This document shows positions 50,950 to 60,198 of a stretch of 64,000 nt of DNA, piece after piece. This DNA comes from Pseudomonas eucalypticola (GTDB lineage Bacteria > Pseudomonadota > Gammaproteobacteria > Pseudomonadales > Pseudomonadaceae). The notes under the pieces were generated by a model, which saw only the letters and a list, made by a program, of their open reading frames with translations, was not told the origin of the DNA and made no database searches. Position 1 is the stretch's first letter; every line of letters begins with the position of its first letter. The stretch covers positions 1,396,501 through 1,460,500 of the forward strand of contig NZ_CP056030.1 in assembly GCF_013374995.1 (NCBI RefSeq). The letters run 5' to 3'. The position numbers and the translations under genes were made by a program.

Positions 50950-52240
50950 GGAAGAACTCCAGCATGGCGTCGGCGTTGACGCGGTAGTTGAGGTTGCCGC
51001 AATGGCCACCGTGCGGGTAAACGGTCAGGCGATCACCGAAGGTCTTGCGCAGGAAACCCAGGTCGCCCGGGCCGAGGATGATGTCGTCGGCGTTGTGCAT
51101 CACAGCGATTTTCGGGCTGTCGTGCAAGTAGTCCTTCAAGGCGTACAGGCTCACCTGGTCCACCAGTTGCAGCAGGCTGCCACCGTCCGTGCGGGCGCGC
51201 CACATGGGGATGACCTGGTCGGTCAGGTAGCAGTCGAAATCACACTGCAGCGCGCGCTTGAGGAACGGCGCCAGGCTGGTGCCCTCGCTGATCGGAAACT
51301 TGGGCGGGGTGATCAGCCCGCGGCGGTTGATCAGGTCGGAGGTAAAGGCGATATCGGCCGCCGAGAAGCGGAACGAGGTACCGATCAGCATGGCCATCTG
51401 TTCGTTGGACAGGTGCTGCTTGGATTGCTGAATGTCGTACAGCAACGCATCGTTGAGGTCGATGTAGCCCTTCTGCTGGAAATAGCGCGTGAGCTTCTGC
51501 AGCACCACTTCGTAGAACGTCGTGGTGTTGCTGATGCCCTTGACCTGCGCCTGCACCAGCTTGTCGAGGTTGCTGATGGAGGTATACAGGTTCACCGGCG
51601 GGTTGAGCAGCAGCACTTTCTTGAAGTTGAAACTGCGGCGTGTTTCATCCAGTTGGCTGACAAAGGCCGCGTCCAGCGCACCCAGGCTGTAGCCGGTCAG
51701 GTAATAGTCGGTGACCGCCAGCTTGGGATGCTGGGCACGCACGGCCTGCATCACGCGGTACAGGTCTTCGGCGTCTTCCTTGGTGACCCCTGGGGTGGCG
51801 AACCGCGAGGCGGCGCTCATGAAGTCATAGCTGGTGGGCGATGACAACTGCACCACGTGGTAGCCGGCCTGGTAATAGAGCTTCTTCAGGTACTCGTTCA
51901 GGCTGCTGTTATACGGGGCACCCGTACCGGCGATGAGGAAAATCAGCGGCGCGGCGTGGTCCTGGGTGGCCATGCGGTAATGCAGCTTTTTCACGGCCCA
52001 GAAGTTGTCCGGCAGGGTGAACTCGCGTTCAGGACGCAGGTTCAGGGTGTAGTCCGACTGCTTGATGTCGTCGTCCACCGGCAACTTGGGCCGCAGGTCC
52101 GGTGGGGTCGAGGCGATGGTGGCTTCGAACGGATTGGTCAGCGGGTAGCCATAGCTGGCGGCGTCGATATCTTTGGCCAGCGCGGACGCACTCAGAATGA
52201 GGCCGCCCACGAGGGCAGCGAAGTGCAATATTCGAAGCAT
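50942..52240 (-). CDS. Secreted alpha/beta hydrolase linked to the MlaA homologue
   Basis: The product has 432 residues from the ATG at 52240, eight bases after AGGGG. A signal peptide (MLRILHFAALVGGLILSASALA) is followed by an alpha/beta hydrolase fold with nucleophile elbow TGYSLGALDAA. IFLIAGTGAP may be the oxyanion region and HGGHCGNLNY the catalytic histidine loop. It overlaps the MlaA-like gene by 8 bp. Because the pair is translationally coupled, it may act on phospholipids or acyl chains in the periplasm; this is inferred. Confidence 0.75.
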   Translation of the reverse strand: MLRILHFAALVGGLILSASALAKDIDAASYGYPLTNPFEATIASTPPDLRPKLPVDDDIKQSDYTLNLRPEREFTLPDNFWAVKKLHYRMATQDHAAPLIFLIAGTGAPYNSSLNEYLKKLYYQAGYHVVQLSSPTSYDFMSAASRFATPGVTKEDAEDLYRVMQAVRAQHPKLAVTDYYLTGYSLGALDAAFVSQLDETRRSFNFKKVLLLNPPVNLYTSISNLDKLVQAQVKGISNTTTFYEVVLQKLTRYFQQKGYIDLNDALLYDIQQSKQHLSNEQMAMLIGTSFRFSAADIAFTSDLINRRGLITPPKFPISEGTSLAPFLKRALQCDFDCYLTDQVIPMWRARTDGGSLLQLVDQVSLYALKDYLHDSPKIAVMHNADDIILGPGDLGFLRKTFGDRLTVYPHGGHCGNLNYRVNADAMLEFFRG

Positions 52241-52455
52241 GACGGAGCCCCTAAAAAGGCGAAAGCAAAGTGAAGTACGCAGCCTCTGACAACCGCGCTG
52301 GTGGCAAGTTGCCAAGGATGGATGCATTTGGCACGCAAAATATTGTACGGCTGTGATACATCCTGCAGACACAATAGCCCGTGCCGGGGATTTCACCTTG
52401 CATAACGGGTGCGGACCGTTATTCTTGGCGCCGATTTTCCCTTCCGGAGTGTGCC

Positions 52456-52812
52456 ATGTCCCGCCGTACGTCGCTGATCGTGCTTTTTGTCCTGGTTGCC
52501 CTCAGCCTGGCGGCCAGTTATGGCGTGCGCTATGGGCTGATGGAAGACGCCCGCTGGGTGGGGTTGTGCAGCGACGAGGCCGGGCGGTGGGAGTGCCAGC
52601 TGCGTTCGGGCCTGGGCTACCTGATTCACTTCCGGGTCATCGCCATCGCGGCGCTGGTCACCTCGGTGGTGGCGTTCTTCGTTCCGCGCTGCCTGGGCTG
52701 GTGGCTGGCGGCCCTGGCGCTGGTCATCGGCATCCCGGCGCTGGTGCTCTACAGCGCCAGCCTGGCGGTGTTCGCGGTGGTGATTGCTGGCTTGCGCCTG
52801 GTTCGCCGCTGA
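52456..52812 (+). CDS. Small inner-membrane protein
   Basis: The product has 118 residues from the ATG at 52456, seven bases after GGAG. It has three or four hydrophobic helices (LIVLFVLVALSLAASYGV, VIAIAALVTSVVAFFV, LGWWLAALALVIGIPALVLY) and a soluble loop with two cysteines (GLCSDEAGRWECQL). The gene is divergent from the hydrolase gene and convergent with the GH17 gene. No family or function was recognised. Confidence 0.72.
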   Translation: MSRRTSLIVLFVLVALSLAASYGVRYGLMEDARWVGLCSDEAGRWECQLRSGLGYLIHFRVIAIAALVTSVVAFFVPRCLGWWLAALALVIGIPALVLYSASLAVFAVVIAGLRLVRR

Positions 52813-52827
52813 GCGGCCGCTCCAGCG

Positions 52828-52892
52828 GGTTCCCGAGCTTCGCCTGGTCTAGCAGGTAGTCTCCTCGCAGGACCGGGCAAAGCTCGCAAAGG
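52828..52892. repeat. Degenerate REP-like pair
   Basis: GGGTTCCCGAGCTTCGCCTGGTC faces AGGACCGGGCAAAGCTCGC. The arms still pair but carry several changes from the consensus. It is located between two convergent gene ends. Confidence 0.65.
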
Positions 52893-52894
52893 GC

Positions 52895-54445
52895 TTAGCG
52901 CGAAACCTTCAAGCTGCGCAGCAGCGCACCCGCCATCAATACGCTGACAAGCGCCCAGCCCCAGGCCTGCTGATTCTGCAGCCCTTCGATAGCCAGCTGC
53001 ACCGGTATGCCCACCGCCACGACGGCGGAAACGAAGCGGGCCTCGGGCTTGCGCACGGCCACCGGGCGCAGGAGGTATACCAGCGCCGGCAATACCAGGG
53101 CGGCGCTCGGGAAACTGCGGTAGCGGGCGTCGAAGACCAGCGCCAGCATCATCACTGCAGCCGCGAACCCCGCGCCGGCCAGCCACCAGTCAGCCCGGCG
53201 TTCCAGCCAGGCAAACAGGCGCTCGCGCCAGCCGCCGCGCGCTGCCAGGGCCAAGGTGCCATGGGCCAGCACCACCAGGTTCAGGCCCACCAGCAGCAGC
53301 GCCCACACCCACTCCTCGGCAAAGCGCGCGTTGATGCGCACCAGTTCGCCCCAGGCGCCCAGGCTGCCCGCGCCCACGGCGGCGACCAGCGGCAGCAGCA
53401 AGGCGCTGCGGCGGTTGTCCACGCGGCCGGCAAACACCAGGGTCGCCAGCCACAGCACCACGCCAGCGCCCAACCACTGCGGCCAGAAGGGCACATTGGT
53501 GACCGGGCCCTGCAGTACGCCCTTGTCCTGGCGGTCGGCATCGAACAGGCCCCAGTAGCCACCTACCGCGCCTTCACTCGCACGCTTCCAGGGCTGGTCA
53601 AAGGCTTCGATCAGGTTGTAGTGCCAGCCGCGCTGTTCGGCCATCGTTACCACGCCGCGGATGAACCGTGCTTCATTCACCCGGCTGGGCAGGGCGGTCT
53701 CGCGCTGGCGCCCCTCGCTGGGCCAGCCCGTCTCGCCGATCAAGATGTCCTTGGGCGCGAACAGCTTGGCGAATTTGTCGTGCACGTCGGCCACGTGGGC
53801 GAGGGCGGCGTCAATGCCGGTAGGGTTGTCTTCCCAATAGGGCAGCAGGTGGATGGTCAGGAAGTCCACCGCCGGCGCCACTTCCGGGTATTGCAACCAG
53901 AAGTCCCAGACGTCGGCATAGGTCACGGGCTGTTTGACCTGGCGCTTCACCTCGCCGATCAGCCGTGCCAGTTGCTTGCCAGTGACTTCCTTGCGCAGCA
54001 AGGTCTCGTTGCCGACGATCACCGCCGTCACCACGTCCTGGTTCTCGTTGGCCGCCTTGATCAGCGCCTTGATTTCCTTGCCCGTGTCCACCGGGTTGCC
54101 ATTGACCCAGGCCCCTATCATCAACTTCAGGCCGTGCTTGCGGGCAATGGCCGGAATGCCTTCCAGCCCGGTCATGGAGTAGGTACGAATGCACTCGAAG
54201 CGCGTGGCCAGCAACGCCAGGTCGGCGTCCATGCGCTCGGGACGCAGGGTGAACGGTTGGTCGAAGGGCGACTGGTCTTTGTCGAACGGCGTGTAGGAGG
54301 CGCATTGCAGCTTGTGGGTGGCCGTGGCGGCGTCCGGCAGTACCACCGGTCTGCCCAGGTCGTACCAGAAACCGACGAGGGCAAGCAGGCCGAGCAAACA
54401 GGCGAGCAGGTAGGGCGACAGCGTTGAGCGGGCAGTGGCAGGCAT
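52895..54445 (-). CDS. Membrane-bound GH17 beta-glucan enzyme
   Basis: This 516-residue protein has an N-terminal hydrophobic anchor (about 10-27), then a GH17 domain (about 45-300) with Glu147 (acid/base, in VIVGNETLLR) and Glu238 (nucleophile, in ILIGETGWPSEG), then about seven membrane helices (about 325-512). Similar proteobacterial GH17 domains (Glt1/Glt3/Glt20 type, from memory) are beta-1,3-glucan transglycosylases linked to periplasmic glucans. The active domain should face the periplasm. The activity, branching or elongating, is not decided. The first codon has no strong ribosome site. Confidence 0.83.
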   Translation of the reverse strand: MPATARSTLSPYLLACLLGLLALVGFWYDLGRPVVLPDAATATHKLQCASYTPFDKDQSPFDQPFTLRPERMDADLALLATRFECIRTYSMTGLEGIPAIARKHGLKLMIGAWVNGNPVDTGKEIKALIKAANENQDVVTAVIVGNETLLRKEVTGKQLARLIGEVKRQVKQPVTYADVWDFWLQYPEVAPAVDFLTIHLLPYWEDNPTGIDAALAHVADVHDKFAKLFAPKDILIGETGWPSEGRQRETALPSRVNEARFIRGVVTMAEQRGWHYNLIEAFDQPWKRASEGAVGGYWGLFDADRQDKGVLQGPVTNVPFWPQWLGAGVVLWLATLVFAGRVDNRRSALLLPLVAAVGAGSLGAWGELVRINARFAEEWVWALLLVGLNLVVLAHGTLALAARGGWRERLFAWLERRADWWLAGAGFAAAVMMLALVFDARYRSFPSAALVLPALVYLLRPVAVRKPEARFVSAVVAVGIPVQLAIEGLQNQQAWGWALVSVLMAGALLRSLKVSR

Positions 54446-54714
54446 CGTCTATTTTCGTCAGGCAACAAAGCCGCGCATGTTACCTGTATTTGCGTGAATC
54501 CAGCGCATTTGCCATGCAAAGTTCGGGCAGGCCAGTGGAGACGGTGGTCGCTACTGGCATAGTGATGTCGTTTCTCGCTGTATCGAGGTCGCAGCCAGAG
54601 CAGGATGCTCCAGGCATGAGGTTGATCATCAAGGTGCAGTCCATGGCGTCTTGCCCGCGCCGCACACGATCGATGCTCGACCCTCGTCGAGCGCAGCCTT
54701 TTGGGGAAGTCTGG

Positions 54715-55572
54715 ATGAATATGCGAAAAATGCTGGGGGCGGCCGCCGCTCTCGTACTTGCTACAAGTTCGACCCTGGCCAGCGCCGATAGCAAACCTGA
54801 GTTGAGCATCGGCTACGTCGATGGCTGGTCCGACAGCGTCGCCACCACGAACGTGGCCGCGCAAGTGATCGAGCAGAAGCTTGGCTATAAGGTGAAACTG
54901 CAGGCGGTGGCGACCGGGATCATGTGGCAGGGTGTCGCCACCGGCAAACTGGACGCCATGCTCTCGGCCTGGCTGCCCGTGACCCACGGCGAGTACTGGA
55001 CGAAGAACAAAGACAAGGTGGTCGACTACGGCCCCAACTTCAAGGACGCCAAGATCGGCCTGATCGTGCCGGAATACGTTACCGCCAAGTCCGTCGCCGA
55101 CCTCAAGACCGATACCAGCTTCAAGAACAAGATCGTCGGCATCGACGCAGGTTCCGGCGTGATGCTCAAGACCGACCAGGCCATCAAGGACTACGACCTG
55201 ACGGGCTACAAGCTGCAGGCCAGCTCTGGCGCCGCCATGACCGCCGAACTGGGCCGCGCTTACGACAAGCATGAGTCCATCGCCGTGACCGGTTGGGTGC
55301 CGCACTGGATGTTCGCCAAGTGGAAGCTGCGTTTCCTCGACGACCCGAAAGGCGTTTATGGCGCGGCCGAGACAGTCAACAGCATTGGCAGCAAGGAACT
55401 GGCCACCAAGGCACCTGAAGTCGCCACGTTCCTGAAAAACTTCCACTGGAACTCCAAGGACGAAATCGGCGAAGTGATGCTGGCCATTCAAGACGGCGCC
55501 AAACCCGAAGCCGCGGCCAAGGATTGGGTGGCCAAACACCCTGACCGTGTTGCCGAATGGACTGCCAAATAA
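54715..55572 (+). CDS. Glycine betaine-type ABC substrate-binding protein
   Basis: The product has 285 residues from the ATG at 54715, after TTGGGGAAG. A signal peptide (MNMRKMLGAAAALVLATSSTLASA) precedes an OpuAC-type domain: IGYVDGWSDSVATTNVAAQV, GKLDAMLSAWLPVTHGEYW, GIDAGSGVMLKTDQAI and VTGWVPHWMFAKW, with the aromatic residues that cage quaternary amines. There are no permease or ATPase genes beside it, so it probably feeds a transporter encoded elsewhere. It is followed by a strong terminator and then the DUF485-actP pair. Confidence 0.86.
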   Translation: MNMRKMLGAAAALVLATSSTLASADSKPELSIGYVDGWSDSVATTNVAAQVIEQKLGYKVKLQAVATGIMWQGVATGKLDAMLSAWLPVTHGEYWTKNKDKVVDYGPNFKDAKIGLIVPEYVTAKSVADLKTDTSFKNKIVGIDAGSGVMLKTDQAIKDYDLTGYKLQASSGAAMTAELGRAYDKHESIAVTGWVPHWMFAKWKLRFLDDPKGVYGAAETVNSIGSKELATKAPEVATFLKNFHWNSKDEIGEVMLAIQDGAKPEAAAKDWVAKHPDRVAEWTAK

Positions 55573-55604
55573 TCAACTGACCGCTCTACATCGCAACTTC
55601 CAGA

Positions 55605-55635
55605 GCCGCCGGGGTTTATTGCCCCGGCGGCTTTT
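55605..55635 (+). terminator. Rho-independent terminator of the binding-protein gene
   Basis: A perfect 10-bp stem GCCGCCGGGG (55605-55614)/CCCCGGCGGC (55622-55631) has a 7-nt loop and runs into TTTT. Confidence 0.88.
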
Positions 55636-55796
55636 CAGTGTCATGGGGAATGCTTTTTATTGTCATAGTTAGCTATGCAAGTTTTCCGAGTGGCAAAGTC
55701 GTAATGTCGATCTAATACTAAGGTCGTCTGGAGCGTCTTCCACAGCAGCCTAAAGTGGAATAGTTCCACCCCATCTGTGCTGCGAGGACAAAAACA

Positions 55797-56108
55797 ATGA
55801 ACGACAGCATTTACCTATCGATACAAAACAGCCCGCGCTTCAAGGAGCTGGTGCAAAAACGTGAACGGTTCGCCTGGATACTCTCGGCGATCATGCTCGG
55901 GCTCTATTCCGCGTTCATTCTGTTGATCGCTTACGGCCCCCATATACTCGGGGCAAAACTGTCCGCGGGCTCTTCGATCACCTGGGGCATTCCTATCGGT
56001 GTCGGGTTGATTCTCAGTGCCTTCGTGCTGACCGGCATTTACGTGCGCCGGGCCAATGGCGAGTTTGATGACCTGAACAACGAAATCCTGCGGGAGGCAC
56101 AACAATGA
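55797..56108 (+). CDS. DUF485 membrane protein (YjcH type)
   Basis: The 103-residue protein has two membrane helices ([20 protein letters not shown] and [20 protein letters not shown]) with a charged N-terminal part ([14 protein letters not shown]) typical of DUF485. It overlaps actP by four bases (ATGA). In enterobacteria yjcH lies between acs and actP in the same way, and it is thought to assist or regulate the acetate permease. Confidence 0.9.
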   Translation: MNDSIYLSIQNSPRFKELVQKRERFAWILSAIMLGLYSAFILLIAYGPHILGAKLSAGSSITWGIPIGVGLILSAFVLTGIYVRRANGEFDDLNNEILREAQQ

Positions 56109-57763
56109 TCAAGCGATTATTGGCCAGCCTGGGCCTGTTGGCATTCGCCCCGGCACTGTTCGCCGCCGATGCCATTACCGGCGCCGTGCAAAAACAGCCG
56201 CTCAATGTCTCCGCCATCGTCATGTTCGTGGTGTTCGTCGGCGCAACCTTGTGCATTACTTACTGGGCATCCAAGCGCAACAAGTCGGCGGCCGATTATT
56301 ACGCCGCGGGCGGGCGCATCACCGGCTTCCAGAACGGCCTGGCCATCGCCGGCGATTACATGTCGGCAGCCTCGTTCCTGGGTATCTCGGCACTGGTGTT
56401 CACGTCCGGCTATGACGGGCTGATCTACTCCATCGGTTTCCTGGTGGGCTGGCCGATCATTCTGTTCCTGATCGCCGAGCGCCTGCGCAACCTGGGCAAG
56501 TATACCTTCGCCGACGTCGCCTCCTACCGCCTCAAGCAGACCGAGATCCGTACCTTGTCCGCCTGCGGTTCCCTGGTGGTGGTTGCGTTCTACCTGATCG
56601 CGCAGATGGTCGGCGCCGGCAAGCTGATCCAGTTGCTATTCGGCCTGGACTACCACGTGGCCGTGGTGCTGGTCGGCATCCTGATGTGCCTGTACGTGTT
56701 GTTCGGCGGCATGCTGGCCACCACCTGGGTGCAGATCATCAAGGCAGTGTTGCTGCTCTCTGGTGCCACCTTCATGGCCCTCATGGTGATGAAGCACGTC
56801 AACTTCGACTTCAACACCCTGTTCTCCGAAGCCATCAAGGTTCACCCCAAAGGTGAAGCCATCATGAGCCCCGGCGGGCTGGTCAAAGACCCGATCTCGG
56901 CGTTTTCCCTGGGCTTGGCGCTGATGTTCGGTACCGCTGGCCTGCCGCATATCCTGATGCGTTTCTTCACCGTTTCCGACGCCAAGGAAGCGCGCAAGAG
57001 CGTGCTGTATGCCACAGGATTCATCGGCTACTTCTACATCCTGACCTTCATCATCGGTTTCGGCGCCATTCTGCTGGTCAGCACCAACCCGGCGTTCAAG
57101 GACGCTGCGGGCGCCTTACTCGGCGGCAACAACATGGCAGCGGTGCATCTGGCCAACGCCGTGGGCGGTAGCGTGTTCCTGGGCTTCATCTCGGCAGTGG
57201 CCTTCGCCACCATCCTGGCAGTGGTCGCCGGCCTGACCCTGGCCGGTGCCTCGGCAGTGTCCCATGACCTGTACGCCAGCGTGATCAAGAAGGGCAAGGC
57301 CAACGAGAAGGAAGAGATTCGCGTCTCCAAGATCACCACCATCGCCCTGGGGATCCTGGCCATTGGCCTGGGTATCCTGTTCGAGAACCAGAACATCGCA
57401 TTCATGGTGGGCCTGGCATTCTCGATCGCCGCCAGTTGCAACTTCCCGGTGCTGTTCCTTTCCATGTACTGGAAGCGCTTGACCACCCGCGGCGCCATGA
57501 TCGGTGGTTGGCTGGGCTTGATCAGCGCCGTGGGGCTGATGATTCTGGGCCCGACCATCTGGGTGCAGATCCTGGGGCATGAAAAGGCCATTTACCCCTA
57601 CGAATACCCGGCGCTGTTCTCCATGATCATTGCGTTCGTGGGCATCTGGTTCTTCTCCATCACCGACAAGTCCAAGGCTGCGGCCGACGAGCAGGCGCTG
57701 TTCATGCCACAGTTCGTGCGTTCGCAAACCGGCCTGGGTGCCAGTGGGGCTGTGGCCCACTGA
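56105..57763 (+). CDS. actP: Cation/acetate symporter ActP
   Basis: This 552-residue SSS transporter has about 13-14 helices. It begins with a cleavable-looking signal segment ([15 protein letters not shown]), as ActP proteins do, then [20 protein letters not shown] and [18 protein letters not shown], characteristic of the acetate branch. It imports acetate, propionate or glycolate with sodium or protons. It forms an operon with the DUF485 gene and ends at a hairpin terminator at 57783-57805. Confidence 0.9.
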   Translation: MIKRLLASLGLLAFAPALFAADAITGAVQKQPLNVSAIVMFVVFVGATLCITYWASKRNKSAADYYAAGGRITGFQNGLAIAGDYMSAASFLGISALVFTSGYDGLIYSIGFLVGWPIILFLIAERLRNLGKYTFADVASYRLKQTEIRTLSACGSLVVVAFYLIAQMVGAGKLIQLLFGLDYHVAVVLVGILMCLYVLFGGMLATTWVQIIKAVLLLSGATFMALMVMKHVNFDFNTLFSEAIKVHPKGEAIMSPGGLVKDPISAFSLGLALMFGTAGLPHILMRFFTVSDAKEARKSVLYATGFIGYFYILTFIIGFGAILLVSTNPAFKDAAGALLGGNNMAAVHLANAVGGSVFLGFISAVAFATILAVVAGLTLAGASAVSHDLYASVIKKGKANEKEEIRVSKITTIALGILAIGLGILFENQNIAFMVGLAFSIAASCNFPVLFLSMYWKRLTTRGAMIGGWLGLISAVGLMILGPTIWVQILGHEKAIYPYEYPALFSMIIAFVGIWFFSITDKSKAAADEQALFMPQFVRSQTGLGASGAVAH

Positions 57764-57782
57764 TTTCATCGGGCATGAAAAA

Positions 57783-57805
57783 AGGCAGCCAAGGCTGCCT
57801 TTTTT
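57783..57805. terminator. Bidirectional-type terminator after actP
   Basis: AGGCAGCC (57783-57790) faces GGCTGCCT (57793-57800) with T residues after it and A residues before it, so it can stop transcription from actP and from the convergent DUF3309 gene. Confidence 0.85.
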
Positions 57806-57821
57806 CATGGAACGCTAGCGT

Positions 57822-57974
57822 TTATATCCTGCCAAGCAATACCAATATCAGCAGGACCACCAATACCACGCCGATAATGCCCGACGGCCCGTAACCCCAG
57901 CTTCTGGAGTGTGGAAATACAGGAAGACCACCGATCAACAGCAGGATGAGGATGATGATAAGTATGGTGCCCAT
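57822..57974 (-). CDS. DUF3309 family 50-residue membrane protein
   Basis: The ATG at 57974 follows AAGGA by about nine bases and opens a 50-codon frame ending at 57822. Two hydrophobic runs (TILIIILILLLIGGLPVF and GIIGVVLVVLLILVLLG) flank the signature PHSRSWGYGPSG, diagnostic of DUF3309. These tiny proteins are widespread in proteobacteria and often stress-induced; function unknown. Confidence 0.82.
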   Translation of the reverse strand: MGTILIIILILLLIGGLPVFPHSRSWGYGPSGIIGVVLVVLLILVLLGRI

Positions 57975-58196
57975 GGCGTTTTCCTTATTCGACGTTTAGG
58001 GTGCAGGTTTTTAGCGTCAGTGAAAACCTTGACCGCTTAATACCTCGGACTACGCGTCGCTGAGAAAAGTGCAAATTATTTTAACGGTCGTCTGCCGATT
58101 GTTTGCTTCACCCATTCACTAACCTGATGGTGAATGAGCCGCTGATGTTCCTTCACTAGACTGCCCCTACCATTCAAGAACAACGGGGCATGGGCT

Positions 58197-59018
58197 ATGC
58201 ACAACCGCATGATGATCACTGGCGCCGGCTCGGGGTTGGGCCGCGAAATTGCCTTGCGCTGGGCGCGCGAGGGCTGGCAGTTGGCATTGTCCGACGTCAA
58301 CGAGGCGGGGTTGCAGGAAACCCTGCGCCTGGTCCGCGAGGCGGGGGGCGACGGCTTCGTGCAGCGCTGCGATGTGCGTGACTACAGCCAGCTGACCGCC
58401 TTGGCCCAGGCGTGCGAAGAGAAACTGGGCGGCATCGACGTGATCGTCAACAACGCCGGCGTGGCCTCGGGGGGCTTTTTCAGTGAGCTGCAGCTGGAGG
58501 ACTGGGACTGGCAGATCGCGATCAACCTCATGGGCGTGGTCAAGGGCTGCAAGGCGTTCCTGCCTCTGCTGGAACAGAGCAAGGGCACCATCATCAACAT
58601 CGCGTCCATGGCGGCGCTGATGCAAGGCCCGGCCATGAGCAACTACAACGTCGCCAAGGCAGGCGTCCTGGCCTTGTCCGAAAGCCTGCTGGCCGAACTG
58701 CGCGAACAGGAAGTGCGGGTGCACGTGGTATGCCCGTCCTTCTTCCAGACTAACCTGCTGGACTCCTTCCGCGGCCCTACGCCGGCCATGAAAGCCCAGG
58801 TGGGCAAGTTGCTGGAAAGCTCGCCTATCAGTGCCGCCGACATCGCTGACTACATCTTCCAGCGCGTGGCCGCGGGCGAGTTCATGATCCTGCCCCACGA
58901 GCAGGGGCGCATGGCCTGGCAGCTCAAGCAGCAGAACCCGCAATTGCTCTATGACGAAATGGCCAGCATGGCGGAAAAGATGCGCGCCAAGGCTCGCCAA
59001 GGGCGCAGCGGCGAATAG
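58197..59018 (+). CDS. Short-chain dehydrogenase/reductase
   Basis: The product has 273 residues. The NAD(P) motif TGAGSGLG is at 8-15, NNAG at about 85-88, catalytic Ser137, Tyr150 and Lys154 (YNVAK). It is a classical SDR with an extended C-terminus (about 225-273, helical and charged). The substrate is unknown; related pseudomonad proteins are annotated only as SDR oxidoreductases. A terminator follows at 59038. Confidence 0.88.
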   Translation: MHNRMMITGAGSGLGREIALRWAREGWQLALSDVNEAGLQETLRLVREAGGDGFVQRCDVRDYSQLTALAQACEEKLGGIDVIVNNAGVASGGFFSELQLEDWDWQIAINLMGVVKGCKAFLPLLEQSKGTIINIASMAALMQGPAMSNYNVAKAGVLALSESLLAELREQEVRVHVVCPSFFQTNLLDSFRGPTPAMKAQVGKLLESSPISAADIADYIFQRVAAGEFMILPHEQGRMAWQLKQQNPQLLYDEMASMAEKMRAKARQGRSGE

Positions 59019-59037
59019 GCTTGGCGTATCCTTGAGC

Positions 59038-59064
59038 ACCCGGGCCAGGCGCCCGGGTTTTTTT
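59038..59064 (+). terminator. Rho-independent terminator of the SDR gene
   Basis: ACCCGGGC (59038-59045) pairs with GCCCGGGT (59051-59058), followed by a run of seven T residues. The downstream gene ribosome site begins only about six bases later. Confidence 0.88.
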
Positions 59065-59081
59065 CGCCCAAGGAGGCCTGC

Positions 59082-59414
59082 GTGCTCAACTACCTGTGGT
59101 TTTTCCTCGCCGCGCTCTTCGAGATTGCCGGCTGTTATGCCTTCTACCTGTGGTTGCGGCTGGGCAAGAGCGCCTGGTGGATCGCCCCTGCGCTGCTCAG
59201 CCTGACCTGTTTCGGCCTGCTGCTGACCCGCGTCGAAGCGGCGTACGCCGGCCGCGCCTATGCCGCCTATGGTGGCCTTTACATCATTACGTCGCTGGCC
59301 TGGCTAGCGGTGGTGGAGCGCGTGCGTCCGTCCGGCAGCGACTGGTGGGGGGCTGCGTTTTGCGTGGTGGGCGCCAGCATCATTCTGTGGGGGCCGAGGT
59401 TGCAGAGTTCATGA
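59082..59414 (+). CDS. UPF0060 (YnfA-type) membrane protein
   Basis: The product has 110 residues with a GTG start at 59082, five bases after a near-perfect AAGGAGG. It has four membrane helices with [18 protein letters not shown] and [20 protein letters not shown], diagnostic of the UPF0060 family, which is related to small multidrug resistance exporters. E. coli YnfA has been reported to export some toxic compounds; the role here is open. Confidence 0.88.
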   Translation: MLNYLWFFLAALFEIAGCYAFYLWLRLGKSAWWIAPALLSLTCFGLLLTRVEAAYAGRAYAAYGGLYIITSLAWLAVVERVRPSGSDWWGAAFCVVGASIILWGPRLQSS

Positions 59415-59594
59415 CCGTGCAACTTTATTCAATGGTGTTTAATTGTATGCATCCGTCCGGTAATTACTAAGAAAGGTCTGTAGTCCTTTTCAATTCGCAC
59501 CTGTAGGGCATCCCTCTTTTAGCGTGGATGCATTGATAGTGCCGCCTTCGCGGCGCAGTCTCGTTACTCATTCAAATGGATTGAGAGCGGGACA

Positions 59595-59804
59595 ATGTTG
59601 GTGCTGACACGGGTAGTGGGGGAGACGATCGTCATCGGTGACGATGTATGGGTGAAGATCCTGGAAGTGCGGGGCAGTCATGTTCGACTGGGGGTTCAGG
59701 CGCCCAGGAATGTCGATATCCACCGGGCGGAGGTCCATCGACGAATACAGGCGCAGATGGCGAGGCAGGCAGGTGAACTGCCTGCCGAGGAGGAGGCTTC
59801 CTGA
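59595..59804 (+). CDS. rsmI: CsrA/RsmA family translational regulator, probably RsmI
   Basis: This 69-residue protein starts MLVLTRVVGETIVIGDD and contains VRLGVQAPRNVDIHRAEV, the CsrA fold with the RNA-binding arginine (position about 44, in the RNVDIHR region). It differs from RsmA/RsmE (MLILTRKVGE, GVNAPKEVAVHREEI), and its place just after actP and a UPF0060 gene fits the third P. putida paralogue RsmI. It binds GGA motifs in mRNA leaders and blocks or stabilises translation. Its own leader (59415-59594) has GGA in GTGGATGC and ATGGATTG, so autoregulation is possible. Confidence 0.8.
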   Translation: MLVLTRVVGETIVIGDDVWVKILEVRGSHVRLGVQAPRNVDIHRAEVHRRIQAQMARQAGELPAEEEAS

Positions 59805-59810
59805 CCGGCG

Positions 59811-60038
59811 TCAGTCGAACAGCTCACGGGGGATATCGTGCTTGAGCATCAGCGTGCACTGCTGGCTTTCGGGGTCGAAGACGATGAAGGCCTGGGCCTT
59901 GGCCAGGGCATGGCGCACGCGTTCCACGCGGGTCTGCAGCGGGGTTTCGTCGCCGTTGTCGGTGCCGTCACGGGTGACGAAATCCTCGATGAGCAGGGTG
60001 AGGGTTTCGGGTGACAGTTGGTCGTGGGGGATCAGCAT
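59811..60038 (-). CDS. YheU/UPF0270 family small protein
   Basis: The product has 75 residues. It starts MLIPHDQLSPETLTLLIEDF and includes VTRDGTDNG and QAFIVFDPESQQCTL, matching the UPF0270 (YheU) family. The domain is small, acidic and cytoplasmic. It is convergent with rsmI, six bases apart. Function unknown. Confidence 0.85.
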   Translation of the reverse strand: MLIPHDQLSPETLTLLIEDFVTRDGTDNGDETPLQTRVERVRHALAKAQAFIVFDPESQQCTLMLKHDIPRELFD

Positions 60039-60198
60039 GGTGGCTCTCGCAAAGGGTCAGCAATGCTAGCACAGCTCTGCGGGCTGCCAGCCATCCTGTG
60101 GTGACGCTGGGTAGAGGGTGCTTGCGGTGTACCCGGTGCTGGGCGGTGCGTGTGACGCGGCCGGGTCCGCTGCTACGCGTCCTACGCACAGCAGCGGA

